Positions 42,797 through 54,470 are shown, counted from the stretch's first letter. The stretch is 64,000 nucleotides of DNA from Taxillus chinensis (GCA_023512835.1 CM042084.1:51796531-51860530); one strand, 5' to 3'. A program made the numbers and translations. The notes: generated from the letters alone by a model not told the origin.

Positions 42797-45560
42797 AGGC
42801 AAAATAGTTGAAGAACAAAGGCAAGAGCTCAGGCCTAGCATGCCATTTCGTCAGCGGATGAGAAATCAGAGGGTTGAGGAAGAGTATGAGCACTTCCTGA
42901 GTTTATTCAAGCGGCTTGAAATTAATATCCCATTTGTGGAAGTTTTGGAGCAGATGCCTAGGTACAAAAAATATATCAAAGATTTTGTGAAGAAGAAGAG
43001 AAGGTATGGGGATCATGAGGCGGTGGCTGTCACTAATGAGGTGAGTAGTGTTGTTCAAAAGAGCTTGCCCATCAAGCATAAAGATCTGGGCAGTTTTAAC
43101 CTCCCTTGTGTGATTGGAAATGCGCCGCAGCAGCAGGCCCTTTGTGATTTAGGAACCAGCATAAATTTGATCTCTTTTGCTTTGTACAAGCAGCTTGGAC
43201 TCACAGGAATGAAGCCAACTTCTATCTCATTGCAGTTTGCGGACCGGTCCACTGGAAGACCTGAAGGAATCATTGAAGATGTGCTAGTTAAGGTGGGCTC
43301 CTTCATATTTCCAGCAGACTTTGTAGTTTTGGAAATGGAAGAAGATAAAGGAGTTCAGCTCCTCCTTGGAAGACCGTTTCTCAGAACAGGGTGTGCATTG
43401 ATAGATGTGACTCAAGGGCAACTGACTCTGAGAATTAATGAAGAAACTTTAGTTTTCCATATGGGGAAGGCTTTACAAGGTCAAGAGGAGGAGGACTGCC
43501 TATGGGTTGAAGATTTTGAGGAGTTGGTGGAAGACTTTTTGGCAGAAGAAATTACAACAGCAAATGATGGAGTGCTCCAGCTTACAGAAGTTCAACAAGA
43601 TGAAGAAGTGGACTTGACAGCTGACGAGGATGAGCAAACATCAAATTCTCTGGAGCAAGCAACGGAGGAGAAGGAAGAGGACATACCTCCAGCTCCAGAA
43701 CTGAAGGAATTGCCTGGACACCTAAGGTATGAATTTCTAGACTCTACAAATAAATTTCCAGTTATAGTTGCTGCTAATTTAAATGACGTAGAGTGCACTC
43801 AATTGCTAGAAATCCTTAGGAAACACAAAAAGGCCCTAGGGTGGAACATTGAAGATATTAGGGGTATAAGTCCAGGGATTTGTATACACAAAATTCTAAT
43901 GAATGATGACTTTAAACCTACAGCTGAAAGACAAAGAAGATTAAACCTGACCATGAAAGAAGTAGTAAGAAAAGAAATTCTAAAATGGAAAAATGCGGGT
44001 ATAATTTATGTTATTTCGAGATAGTGAGTGGGTGAGTCCATTGCATGTTGTGCCCAAGAAGGGGTATGACAATGATTAAAAATGAGAAGAATGAATTGAT
44101 CCCATCTCGGACTGTGACGGGATGAAGAGTGTGTGTTGACTATAGGAAGTTGAACAAAGCCACCAGGAAGGATCACTTTCCCCTTCCTTTCATTGACCAG
44201 ATGTTGGATAGGTTAGCTGGCTACAGTCACTACTGCTTTTTAGATGGATACTCCGGGTATAATCAGATCATGGTTAAACCCGAAGACCAAGAAAAGACCA
44301 CTTTCACGTGCCCCTTTGGCACCTTTGCTTTTAGGAGGATGTCATTTGGGCTATGCAATGCACCGCCACCTTTCAAAGGTGCATGATGGCCATTTTCCAG
44401 GGCCTGGTGGAGGAGATCATGGAGGTTTTCATGGATGACTTTTCAGTGTTTGGTTCCTCCTACCAACAGTGTTTGAAAAATTTAAATGTGGTCTTAGAAA
44501 GATGTGAGGAGAAGGAATTAGTCCTAAATTGGGAAAAATGCCATTTTATGGTAACTGAGGGGATAGTTCTAGGGCATAAGGTGTCTTCACAAGGTTTGGA
44601 GGTGGACAAGGCAAAAATCTCCACTATTGAGACTTTGCCACCTCCAACAAATGGAAAAGGGGTGAGAAGTTTCCTTGGCCATGCTGGCTTTTATAGGAGA
44701 TTCATTAAGGACTTCTCTAAAATTGCAAAACCCATGAGTAGGCTGTTAGAGAAGGACACAAGCTTTGAGTTCAATGAAGATTGCTTAGAAGCTTTCAACA
44801 TCCTCAAGGGTAAGTTAGTCACTGCACCAGTTATAGTCACACCAGACTGGGCTCAGCCTTTTGAGCTTATGTGTGACGCAAGTGATTATGCTGTGGGGGT
44901 AGTTTTAGGGCAAAGACGTGATAAGGTGTTTAGGGTCATTTACTATGCTAGTAAGACCTTAGATGATGTTCAACAGAACTACACCACCACTGAAAAAGAG
45001 TTGCTGGCCGTGGTTTATGGATGCAACAAGTTTAGACCCTACCTTTTTGGGTCTAAAGTAATTGTTTATATTGATCATGCAGCTTTGAAATATTTATTTG
45101 CTAAAAAAGAAGCTAAGCCACGCTTGATTAGGTGGGTACTCCTTTTACAGGAATTTGATCTTGAAATTAGAGACACCAAGGGAGCCCTAAATTCTGTGGC
45201 TGATCACCTCTCCCGTGTAGAGAATGCACCTAAGTCTCTACCCATTGTAGATGACTTTCCTGATGAGAAGTTGTTTGAGGTGCACCAACTTCCTTGGTTT
45301 GCTGATATAGCAAACTATTTAGCCACTGGGTTTATACCCAAGCAATTGGACTACCATCAGCAAAAGAGGTTGGTAGTGGATGCTAAGAAATACATTTGGG
45401 AAGACCCTATTCTCTATAGGAGGTGTCCAGACCAAATAATTAGAAGGTGTGTCCTTGAGGAGGAGATAGATGACATAATATACCATTGTCATTCATCACA
45501 TTATGGGGGCCACTTTGGGGTCGAGAAGCGTGGCTAAGATCATGCGGTGTGGCTTCTATT
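42672..45560 (+). pseudogene. Athila-1 protease, reverse transcriptase and RNase H
   Basis: Protease: NLPCVIGNAPQQQALCDLGT then SINLIS (about 43098-43175), with DLG in place of the commoner DTG or DSG, as is usual in Athila. RT: LGWNIEDIRGISPGICIHKI and LCVDYRKLNKA-like text (44129), CFLDGYSGYNQI and [12 protein letters not shown]. The catalytic box reads [11 protein letters not shown] (44425-44457). Thumb and connection: [20 protein letters not shown]. RNase [49 protein letters not shown]. Frame changes occur near 44024-44060, 44370 and 45535. If intact this would be a standard gag-pol polyprotein. Confidence 0.85.
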
Positions 45561-46573
45561 GGCCTCACATGGTGAAAGACACCTATGTCTACATCAAAAC
45601 CTGTGATAGATGTTAAAGGGTAGGTGGTCTGTCTAGGAAGAATGAGATGCCATTAACTGGAATTCTTCTAGGTGAAATTTTTGATATATGGGCCATTGAT
45701 TTTATGGGGCCATTCCCCAATTCTGATGGGTATTCATATATTCTATTGGTTGTGGATTATGTGTCAAAGTGGGTAGAAGCTATACCAACCAGAGTGAATG
45801 ATGCTAGAGTAGTGACTCACTTCCTTACCAGAAACATCTTTAGCCGATTTGGGACACCAAGGGCTATAATTAGTGATGAGGGTAGTCACTTCTGCAATAA
45901 ATTGTTTGACAAATTGTTGAACAAATATGGGGTAACTCATAGAAAGTCTTTAGCTTACCACCCACAAGCTAATGGACAAGCAGAGGTGTCCAACAGAGAG
46001 ATTAAAGCCATTTTAGAGAAAACTGTTGGAGCAAATAGGAAAGACTGGTCTCAAAGGCTTGATGAAGCCTTATGGGCATATAGGACAGCCTATAAAACTC
46101 CCATTGGGATGTCACCTTACCGTATTCTTTATGGGAAGGCTTGTCACTTACCTGTGGAATTAGAGCACAAGGCTCACTGGGCCTTGAGGAAGTTAAATTT
46201 TGATCCACAAGAGGCAAAAGAGCTTAGGATGACTCAATTAATTGAATTAGATGAGTTCAGGATGGATGCCTATGAAAGTGCTAAAATTTATAAAGAAAAA
46301 ACCAAGACATGGCATGATAGGCAATTAACCAATGAACCTTTAACCTTGGGGCAGAAAGTTCTCTTATTTAACACAAGGTTAAGGCTATTTCCTGGAAAAT
46401 TAAGGTCAAAGTGGATGGGACCTTTTGTGATAGTTGATAAGAAGCCATATGGGAGCTTTGAGCTCCAAGATGAAGATGGCAAGAAATTTTGGGTGAATGG
46501 CAACAGACTGAAACCATACTTTGATCCAACTCAGAGGGAGATTGTTGATTCCCTCTCTTTCACCACCTCATGA
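45536..46573 (+). pseudogene. Athila-1 integrase (core open, finger broken)
   Basis: The core frame is open from 45647 to 46573. Catalytic residues: Asp in [20 protein letters not shown], Asp in [15 protein letters not shown] and Glu in [20 protein letters not shown]. The zinc finger (45480-45640; [14 protein letters not shown], then CDRC) is split by a frameshift at about 45535 and a TAA after CDRC (about 45615). The C-terminus carries [20 protein letters not shown] and ends [16 protein letters not shown]. There is no chromodomain, consistent with Athila. The D,D(35-like),E triad is intact in the core. Confidence 0.85.
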
Positions 46574-47401
46574 TCTTACTTGAAAGTCTAGCTACAGACT
46601 TTAAATAAAGCGCTGGTTGGGAGGCAACCCAATGTTTTATTTATTTATTTTTATTCAATAATTTTGTTTGCAAGCTAACCCTGGTGCAGTAGATTTTGTT
46701 TCTTTCTTGACTAACCATTTGCAGGGTGAGCCAAAATTATTGGGCCTTGGACTTCTGAATTTATTTTAAGGAACAAGTCCTGGAGCAAGGAACAAGTGAA
46801 GCCCACAAGTACTTGAATTTAAGCCCAATGAATTGGCGTGCAAGCATAGAGGTTGATCCATACAGCAAAAGACACTCAAAGGAAAATTTTGGGATAATAT
46901 GGGCCTGCACGCCATATTGCATGCCAAATAACCAATTGGCGTGCACCTCTTTTGCCTCTAAAACTTCCTGGGCCAGTAGATAAACATCACATGAAGCACT
47001 TTACTTCTTGCATGCCATTTGCTAGCTATCATCTGAAGGGATAAAAAGGCAAAATACCAATTTTGGACCTCCTAGAAGCTTCACCAATATCACGTGAAGA
47101 AGAGACTATTGCTTTACAGCTCATGAGGGACCCACCACCAAAATTTGGGATGATTCTGACCTGCACGCCAATTCACCCATATGACGTGCAAGGGCTAAAA
47201 TGGTCCAAACACGCTGAAAATTGGAGGACACGTGTATGATCCAAATTGGGACACTTCTTCTTCTGCACGCTATAAATAAAGAGGCCGGGAGCTAGGTCCT
47301 TCACAGCAAAAACTCATTTCTAGATCTGCAATTTGTGAAGCTCTGGTTCTTGCTGCTCTAGCCAAATTCTATCTTTCTTTTCTCTAAATTCCCGAAGCAA
47401 G
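46574..47401 (+). promoter_or_regulatory. Athila-1 post-integrase spacer with promoter-like 3' end
   Basis: It starts with AAATAAAGCGCTGGTTGGGA then GGCAACCCAATG (46602-46633), a block I know from the same position in many Athila elements. From 46830 it contains LTR-like words: AATTGGCGTGCA (46831), TGCACGCCATATTGC (46906), CCAATTGGCGTGCACC (46932) and TGCACGCCAATTCACC (47163). A G-box CACGTG (47229-47234) and a TATA box TATAAATAAAGAGGCCGGG (47271) follow. The ATG of the next gene is 131 bp further. I infer a separate promoter for that gene. Confidence 0.55.
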
Positions 47402-49004
47402 ATGGTGCGCACAAGGAGATCAGGCAAGGAAGAAGTTCATTCATCCAGTTCTTCCAGCAGTGAGGATGGGGAGATGTTCCTGGGGCATGCTTTGGATCTA
47501 AGTGCCTTGGAGGAATCAGACCTGGGATGGTCAAGTGAGGTGGCCTTAAAGCTTCAAAATCTTGGGTTAGTGAGGTTAGTTTCGACCAGGATGTCTTGTT
47601 TATTATCCTGCTTTGCATGAGTTTTATCATTCCATTTACTTAAATGAGGAGGAGGATGCAATTCTAGGGCAGGTGCAGGGGGTGTATATTCGTATCACAC
47701 CTGAGACAATTAGGAAGACCTTTAACCTTCCTGTACCTACTGACAACCTTCCTCACCTGACCTTAGGGGAGTATGGTACTGCCTTAAATTATTCCAAATG
47801 TTCTGAGAGGAGGAGGCAGTTTACTAAAAATGGCTTTGTGGGAAAATTTAGATGTTTAGCTCATCTGGTAGGAAAGTGTTTGCTGTTGCAAACTAGTGGA
47901 AAGGATGGTGTGCCTATGACCCATCTTGCATTCATGTATAGCATTGACCATATGTTAAATGTGGACTGGGCTGCTGCTATTTTCAATTGGTGGAAGAAAA
48001 ACTTGACAAAGAGGGTATATGGCAGACTGTTATGTGTTATTTTTCAGAGCCAGCATGCTTAGCATTTTGCCCATTTAGACAGCACCCCATTCCCCTCTCA
48101 ATGGGTTTTCAGAGTACTACATACTGAAGGTGGTTTGGGGGTCAGTACAAGAGGTCATTGGGCAACCAGTGTTCCTCCTCTATCACAGCCCTCTAGGCAC
48201 AGCGTGCATGTGGAGAGATCCGCTGACTTTGCACGAGACACCTCCACTCTATTGGATGAAAGGAAACAGACCTTATTCGAGGCTTGCCATGTATATGCAG
48301 TATAATGTGCACAAGGAAGATGTGTTTAACTTCTTTCAAGGTATCAGTGGCCAGGTGGTAAGTGAGGTAGAAGTTATAAATTGGGCATTTACAAATGGAC
48401 ATATCCAGAGTGCTCAGTTTGAAGAATTAATGGTACTTGTCTCTCAAGACCAGCAAGCTACTTCTAGACCGTCAGCCAGAGCATGGGAAGCCCCTAAAGC
48501 TCCTGCTACAGCATCTACTGAAGCATGGAGAAAAGAAACACAAGAGCTCAGGGAGGCAAATGCTAGAACCCAACGTGAAGTTGAAGCATTAAGGAAGAAC
48601 AACAAGGAAGTCAAGGGCCTCCTAGGAAAAATTTGGAAGGCCTTGAGCAAGAAGAAAGCATCCAAACACTCTCCTGTAGTGGAGATATCTGAAGAAGACT
48701 TACCTTCAGTTCATGAAGACTCTTCTCATGCCCAGGAAGACCCACCACAACCAGGAAACTTCAGCAGGGCAAGCTTATTATCCGGAGGAGGCAGAGCCGA
48801 AGCGGGGGCATTCACCTTTTCAGCCCTTTATGGATCCTACCTATTCTCAGGCTATTGTGCCTATGGTGTTTCCTGTCTCATGGGGCCATACATTCCTGCT
48901 GCACCTCAAGAACCTGCTTGGAGAGCCTATACATTTGACCATAGATCCAGCCTTTATCATCCGCCGAGAGTCAAGCAGCATTTGAAGACTTCATTAACTC
49001 TCAG
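47402..49004 (+). pseudogene. Athila-1 third gene, N-terminal and coiled-coil part
   Basis: The start MVRTRRSGKEEVHSSSSSSS is basic and Ser-rich (47402). After a frame change near 47600, a domain with GVYIRITPETIRKTFNLPVP (about 47682-47740) and LLLQTSGKDGVPMTHLAFMY runs to a TAG at 48060-48062. This pattern resembles the 'putative plant transposon protein' domain (PF20167-like) seen in Athila-associated ORFs. The next frame (48130-48770) has WGSVQEVIGQPVF, then a heptad-like stretch ETQELREANARTQREVEALR (about 48538-48597) predicted as coiled coil, and an acidic linker. Another frame change near 48770 leads into the protease part. I do not recognise a published name. Confidence 0.55.
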
Positions 49005-49673
49005 GTGTTAAGGGCTTGCTTTGCAAGGGATATGGACCTCTTCACCTCGTATGTCCTTCAAAGGATCTTAGGCGATGAATATCTATACTCAGATGAGGTG
49101 GACTTATTTTGCAGGACTATGCGTTTTGTTGTGGAGGCTGAGCCTCATAATTACCCACTGTCCCAGTATACCTCTATTATGCTGTGCGAGCTTTATGAGC
49201 TACCTTTGACTGAAAGTGTGTGGCACCAGCGTATAAATGGTCAGAATGAAGGGCACCGTCCTTGGCATGGTATGCACGAGGTGCTGATCCCTGTACACAT
49301 TGATCGTCACTATGTCTTGGTGTGTGTGGATTTGAGTGCAGGGCATGCAGTGCTTTATGATCCAAGTCAAGGCGAAGGGTTCACCAGAAGAAAGAGACGG
49401 CTTGTTCATGGGCTCAATAAAAGAATCAAGGATGCGATGAAAAAAGAAGGATTGTTGCAGGACAAGCTCCCTCTTATTCACCTCAACGAAATGGAAATCC
49501 CTCGTGCTTGACCAATTCAATGTGGGATTTTTGTTTGCTACTATATGATGGCTATTATGCAAATGAGGGAAAGCTGGGAGATACGCGGAGAAACCTCAAA
49601 TGATTTTGTTACTCGTGCACGACGAATGGTGGCTAATGTTATCTATTACTACAACTTGCCAACTGAGAGGTAA
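49005..49673 (+). pseudogene. Ulp1-like (C48) cysteine protease domain in Athila-1; one in-frame stop
   Basis: Read from GTG at 49005 (the frame continues upstream; no ATG start is implied). VLIPVHIDRHYVLVCVDLSA carries the candidate catalytic His (codon 102, 49308-49310). HAVLYDPSQG carries Asp (codon 119, 49359-49361), and PIQCGIFVCYYM carries Gln and Cys (codon 173, 49521-49523). The His-Asp spacing of 17 equals that of yeast Ulp1 (H514, D531), and Cys follows 54 residues later (49 in Ulp1). A TGA at codon 169, just before the Cys motif, and frameshifts upstream make this copy dead. Ulp1 enzymes cut SUMO from proteins in the nucleus. The substrate here is unknown. Confidence 0.75.
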
Positions 49674-51266
49674 ATATTTTCCTACTCCCTATTTCATGCC
49701 ATGATGATATAGCCAATTTTAAGTGTGGTGTATTGGGGAGTGACTTTAGCCACTTGCTTGTCTTTTATGTTATGTGATTGCATGTTAAAAAAAAATTTGC
49801 ATGATTGTTTGAGTTACTGCTTGAGTGATTTGCATGTGGAGACATGGATATTAAGTATGCAATTTTGGCTTACAAATTTTTCTTTTTGTGCTACATTAGT
49901 ATCATGTTGTGATAAGGGTGTTAAAGTAGTTAAAATGTGCTCGATTTGGTTTAATCATGTCTTTATCTTTTGAATGATATCACCATGTTTTTAGAGTCGA
50001 CGTTTGAATATTAGCCTGAGCATGACATGCTAGGATAACACTTAGTGACCCTTAGAGTTGAGTGAAAGAAAATCCAAAAGGAAAATGAGAAAAACTTCTT
50101 TTTAGCCCTTGAGTGACATTTATGGTTTATGGATAATAGTTTGATTTGATACTCCTCTCTACACTTAACATTAGTTATTTAATGGTAGGAGTCAAGCAAG
50201 CATGTGATTACTTATTAGTGCTCAGTGTTTGGTGTGTAGATAGGGAGCAAGGCCTTTAAGTCACTTTGACTTCCTATGTATCCTAATTTTTGTTTGTTGT
50301 GTTGTAAATATAAAAGGCTGTGATATAGAATGTGAAAAAGCCATCACTTAATTGGGAAATGGGATGTGAGACATCAATGAATTTCTGTCTCTCCTTATGT
50401 AGCAAAATGGCAAGGGGTATGCATTAGAAAAATCAGTCTTATTTATGTGTTATGTGAGTAAAAAAAAGAGTGAATAATCCATCAAGGGAGAGCATAAAAT
50501 GCAACCTTGTAAGGTTATTAATTCAAAAAAAAAAAAAAAACAAAAAAAAACAAAAAAAAAGAAAAGAAAAGAAAAGAAAAGAGGGATTCAAAATAAAAGC
50601 CACATTGGCTTGATGTTCATATGAGTAATTAGTTAGTTTGGTAGCCACATTGGCTGAGTTTTGTTTATTTGAGAGTGTTGAGCTCAATTCTTTAGCTCAT
50701 GGTTTTGTTTTATCAGTTATTAGAATAGAGTGTGAGTTTATTGAGTTTTGAATAGTGCGTGAGTTCAAATAGAGTAGAATAGAGAGTGTGTTTTCTTTGA
50801 TGAGCACATTAGGGAACTCTCATGATTGCTTGGCAAGTACTTAATCAATAGCTGATGGCGGATGTACAGATAAAGTTTACCATCCTTTGTTAATTGATAG
50901 GTATGGGGCTTGAGATTAAAGAGAAATATAAAGTTATATTTGAGTGAGGCAGCTTTATCCTTTGTGAGAACTTAAAGGGAAACTAGGTGCTGTGTTAGCA
51001 TGGACTGCTTGCTGATATCTGAATTTTCAGTAAGGAAATTGCATGGTTGTTGGACTTAGGGATATGGACATGAATGAACTAAGCTATGACTCATTTCGGT
51101 TGCTTAAAATGCCCATTTCATTATGATAGAGTTGCATGCTTGGGAAACCATGACTCTCCTTGATTGATATTTTATTTTTCTTCCCGTTTGACTGAGTGTT
51201 TATTTTATTTCTGCATGCTTGTATGTTTTTGCTTGAGGACAAGCAATGGTTCAAGTGTGGTGTATT
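49674..51266 (+). other. Athila-1 second spacer, with duplicated tract motif and conserved block
   Basis: No credible ORF is present. TTTTAAGTGTGGTGTATTGG (49717-49736) near its start is repeated as TTCAAGTGTGGTGTATT (51250-51266) directly before the 3' LTR, the latter preceded by GAGGACAAGCAATGG. A 56-bp block at 50468-50523 is identical to Athila-2. It is followed by an A-rich tract (50524-50580) and two GCCACATTGGCT words (50601 and 50643). Confidence 0.75.
50468..50523 (+). promoter_or_regulatory. 56-bp noncoding block identical in Athila-1 and Athila-2
   Basis: The block begins GAGTGAATAATCC and ends GGTTATTAATT, with a self-complementary AACCTTGTAAGGTT near its end. The same bases occur on the minus strand at 61373-61318. 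Both lie between the last ORF and the 3' LTR, in transcribed but noncoding sequence. Function is unknown; an RNA element is one possibility. Confidence 0.7.
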
Positions 51267-52767
51267 TGATAACGTGTATTTTATGCCGTTATTCTAGTGT
51301 TTATTTAGGGAGTTTAAGAGCATGATTAGAGCGTTATTGCATTATATTTCACATATATCTGCTCTAACCCCTAGGAAGATGCTATTTGCAAATACATGCG
51401 TTTTTAAGCTGTTTTGGTAGGTTTTGGAGATCACTTTGGACCATGTATATGGCCTCAAACCAATTGGCGTGCAGAACAAATATTTCTCAGCATGATATCC
51501 TCTATCTCCCACAGAAGTTTCAGAGCAATCGGACGTGAACGCCAATTGGACTGAAATGGCGTGCAAGCATATTTTTGCTTATTTGCCCTCCACAAGATGC
51601 AAGGAAGCTTGGGGAAGAATTTTAGCTAATTTGGAGCTGCACGCCAATTGGGAATATGACGTTCAAATTGACGTGCAGCCATATTTTTGCACCGATCCAG
51701 TCGTTTTTCTATGCTGATCATTCTTTCCTAAAGGGCCTTGTCCATATTGTGCTTGGATTGAGAGATTTTTAAGTTTGTAGTGTCATTTATCAAAACTACG
51801 TCGTTTTGATAGATGGGCTAGGGTACACTTTATAACACACATCAAGGCCCATCCATTCTCTATAAATAGAGGCTTTACACGTCCAAAGGAGGAGGCAACA
51901 CATTCTACACGTTTTTGAAGAGAGAGAGACGTTTTGGAGGCTGTTCCTGACCTAGGAGAGCAGCCGTCGCAGCCATCGCGGATTTTGGAAACTTGGGTTG
52001 AAGCTTTGCTGTGCGCGTGGATAAGAAGAAAATGTTGAGCTTTTCTGCTTTGTGTTTGCTTGTAATCATGCGTGAGTAGTCTCTTTATCTAGGGGAGCAA
52101 TGTAGCCCCCTAAGTTGTTAAACTGATTGATTGAATTTTGAGTTTGTTTAATTGAGATTGCATGTTTTATGGATCTGTTCTTATCTTTTAATATGGGGCT
52201 GTACACCTGGGTTTTCTTAGCCTTAGTCTGAGGCTGATCTTTGATTCATAACATGTTTGTGATTGGTGTGACCATTATCCTGTCATGGGTATGATAATTA
52301 GGCTTTGCATGTTGATGTCATGATGACCATTCAGGCTGACAGCACTTAGAAGGGCTGGCAATGACCAATTGCAGTACCTTGGTTTAGTTATAGCATGTTA
52401 TCAATTAAATAATCTCAAGAACCTTAAAATCAGTAGAAACAACATAAGGAGGTGAAGTTGTGACCCTAGATGCCTTTAATCCTTGAATCTTAATCCTAAA
52501 ACCAATTTGCTTTCTTTGTTTATTCAGAAAACCAAATAAAAATTAGATCTTTAGTTATAAAAAGAATTTGTTTTTGCCAAGACATTTTATAGGGCAAGAG
52601 TAATTGGGTGTTTTGATTTAAGAACTAGAAAAATAGGCTAATCCCTGTGGGTTCGACCCCTTGCTTGCTGCTATTCTTTTAGTGCAAACTTAGGGAATTT
52701 ATTATCTTGAAGAGAGATTTAATGACATTAGCTAGCTCTTTTAGAGAGGCTAAAAATCTGTCTGTCA
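51267..52767 (+). repeat. Athila-1 3' LTR
   Basis: The 1,501-bp LTR pairs with 39455-40946. Differences are few: substitutions plus a short extra CAGCCATCG-like insertion near 51968 and one indel near 52190. Its ends are TGATAACGTGTATTT and AATCTGTCTGTCA. Confidence 0.93.
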
Positions 52768-53917
52768 GTGCCTTACTTGTCAGCAAGTGAAGGCAGAGCA
52801 CCAATGACCTGCTGGTCAATTGCAGCCTTTGCCTGTGGCTGAGTGGTAGTGGGAACATATTACCATGGACTTTGTGACAGGACTTCCTACTACTTCAGGG
52901 AGGAAGGACATGATTTGGGTCATAGTAGACCGATTGACCAAATCAGCCCATTTCTTGGCTATTCTGGAGCGAGACTCCATCGGGACGTTAAGCCAATTGT
53001 ATATTGACGAAATTGTCCGATTACATGGCATACCCGTGTCTATTGTTTCACACAGAGATGCACGGTTTACCTCATGATTTTGGAGTAGTTTGCAAGCGGC
53101 ACTGGGGACACGACTTAATTTGAGTACCACTTATCACCCTGAGACTGATGGTCAGTCAGAGAGGACTATTCAGACACTGGAAGATTGGTTGAGAGCTTGT
53201 GTGCTTGATTTTGGAGGATCATGGGCTTCTCACCTTCCTCTAGTAGAGTTTGCCTATAATAACAGCTACCAGGCTTCCATAGGAATGGCCCCATTTGAGG
53301 CTTTGTATGGTAGACCCTGTCGGTCTCCATTATGTTGGGTCGAAGCTGGAGAGGCAGCTATGTTGGGACCTCAATTGGTCCAAGAGGCTACGGCAAAAGT
53401 ATAGTTGATTAGGTAGTGCCTTCTTACAGCTCAGAGCAGACAAAAGTCTTATGCAGATCACCGACGCCGACCATTGGAGTTTTTGGTTGGAGACCACGTA
53501 TTCCTTCGTGTTTCCCCACGGAGGGGACATAAGCGATTTGGAAGGGGGTCTAAGTTATCTCCGCGATATATAGGCCCATTTCAGATATTGAGTAGGGTCG
53601 GACCTGTTGCATATAGGTTGGCATTACCTCCGAATTTGAGCAGAGTTCATAATGTCTTCCATGTATCCCAGTTGCGGGCATATCATCCAGATCCCACACA
53701 TGTGTTTGACTGGAATACTCTGGATATTGAGGAGGATATGACGGTTGTTGAGGCACCTCTACGCATTTTGGATAGGCGCGAGAAGCAGCTACGAGGAAAG
53801 ACTATTCCTTTGGTTCAGGTGTTATGGGAACACCGAGGTATGGAGGAAGAGACTTGGGAACGTGAAGCTGAAATGCATGCTCACTACCCTGATCTGTTCG
53901 AGGACGAACAACCCTGA
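52768..53917 (+). pseudogene. Tekay-1 integrase core and chromodomain (continues from 39454)
   Basis: The frame resumes with CLTCQQVKAEHQ, completing the zinc finger split by Athila-1. The core has [20 protein letters not shown] (first Asp), [10 protein letters not shown] (second Asp) and TDGQSERTIQTLED (Glu). YNNSYQASIGMAPFEALYGR and SRVHNVFHVSQLRAYHPDPT follow. The chromodomain is IPLVQVLWEHRGMEEETWER (about 53806-53865), ending HYPDLFED. All in one frame but with stops at about 52805, 52847, 53075 and 53402. Chromodomains target insertion to heterochromatin in this lineage. Confidence 0.85.
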
Positions 53918-54067
53918 AGGAGGGGAGGAAGGCAAACATCAAACATCAACATAATCAGGTACTATTGATTATTTCTTTTGCTGTTGTATATTGTGTTCAT
54001 TGGTTGTGGTCGTTTCCTCCTGCCAAGTTTTCTTTTCGAGGACGAAAAGTCTTTAAGGGGGAGAGAA
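53918..54067 (+). promoter_or_regulatory. Tekay-1 3' untranslated segment and polypurine tract
   Basis: TTCGAGGACGAAAAGTC (54035-54051) and then AAGGGGGAGAGAA (54055-54067) lie directly before the 3' LTR. The same 'gacgaaaag' block precedes the Tekay-2 tract. Confidence 0.8.
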
Positions 54068-54465
54068 TGTAAGGACCCGTGTTTGAGGGGTTCATGGAAT
54101 TAGCCTTGAGTAAGAGACCTTGTCTTAGAGAATGAACATCAGAATAGTGAGGTGTTAGTCGAATGGAGAATTTTGACTATACTTGGGCTGATTTTAGAGT
54201 TTGAGGCCCTGGGGGGTATTTTGGGAATTTCGTATATATTTAAATATCCCAATTAACATTTATTTGAGGGTTTTTATTTTAAATATGAGTTGGGCTAAAT
54301 AAAAATGGGTCATTGAGCTTGATGAGGTGGGTTAGAAAACCATGGGCTTTAGGCTGTAAGCTGTTGGGCTTCACTTAATCAAAACTACGTCGTTTCGATT
54401 AAGAGGGGTCTATATAAAAAGGTGGAGCTCTAACGATTAGGGTTCTTGACCCTTGTAGCCGTCAA

Positions 54466-54470
<5 letters not shown>

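Larger units (their letters stand above)
39455..52767 (+). mobile_element. Athila-1: full-length Athila-type element with an extra protease gene
   Basis: The LTRs at 39455-40946 and 51267-52767 are very similar to each other and flanked by GTGCC on both sides (39450-39454 and 52768-52772). Inside: tRNA-Asp primer site, gag, protease, RT, RNase H, integrase, a spacer with a promoter-like end, a third gene with a Ulp1-like domain, a second spacer with a conserved block, and a purine-poor GTGTGGTGTATT tract before the 3' LTR. LTR similarity suggests a young insertion, yet every ORF has lesions. Confidence 0.92.

Noticed and set aside
46574..49716. Possibility that the Ulp1-like gene is a separate Mutator-like insertion in Athila-1
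   Set aside because: I looked for long inverted repeats and 9-bp duplications around the gene and saw none. The flanks carry Athila-typical blocks (GGGAGGCAACCCAATG before, AAGTGTGGTG after). It is kept as an alternative in the finding.
50524..50580. A-rich tract that could be a LINE or SINE poly(A) tail
   Set aside because: No LINE ORF or SINE A/B box precedes it, no target duplication is visible, and Athila-2 has A runs at the same structural place.
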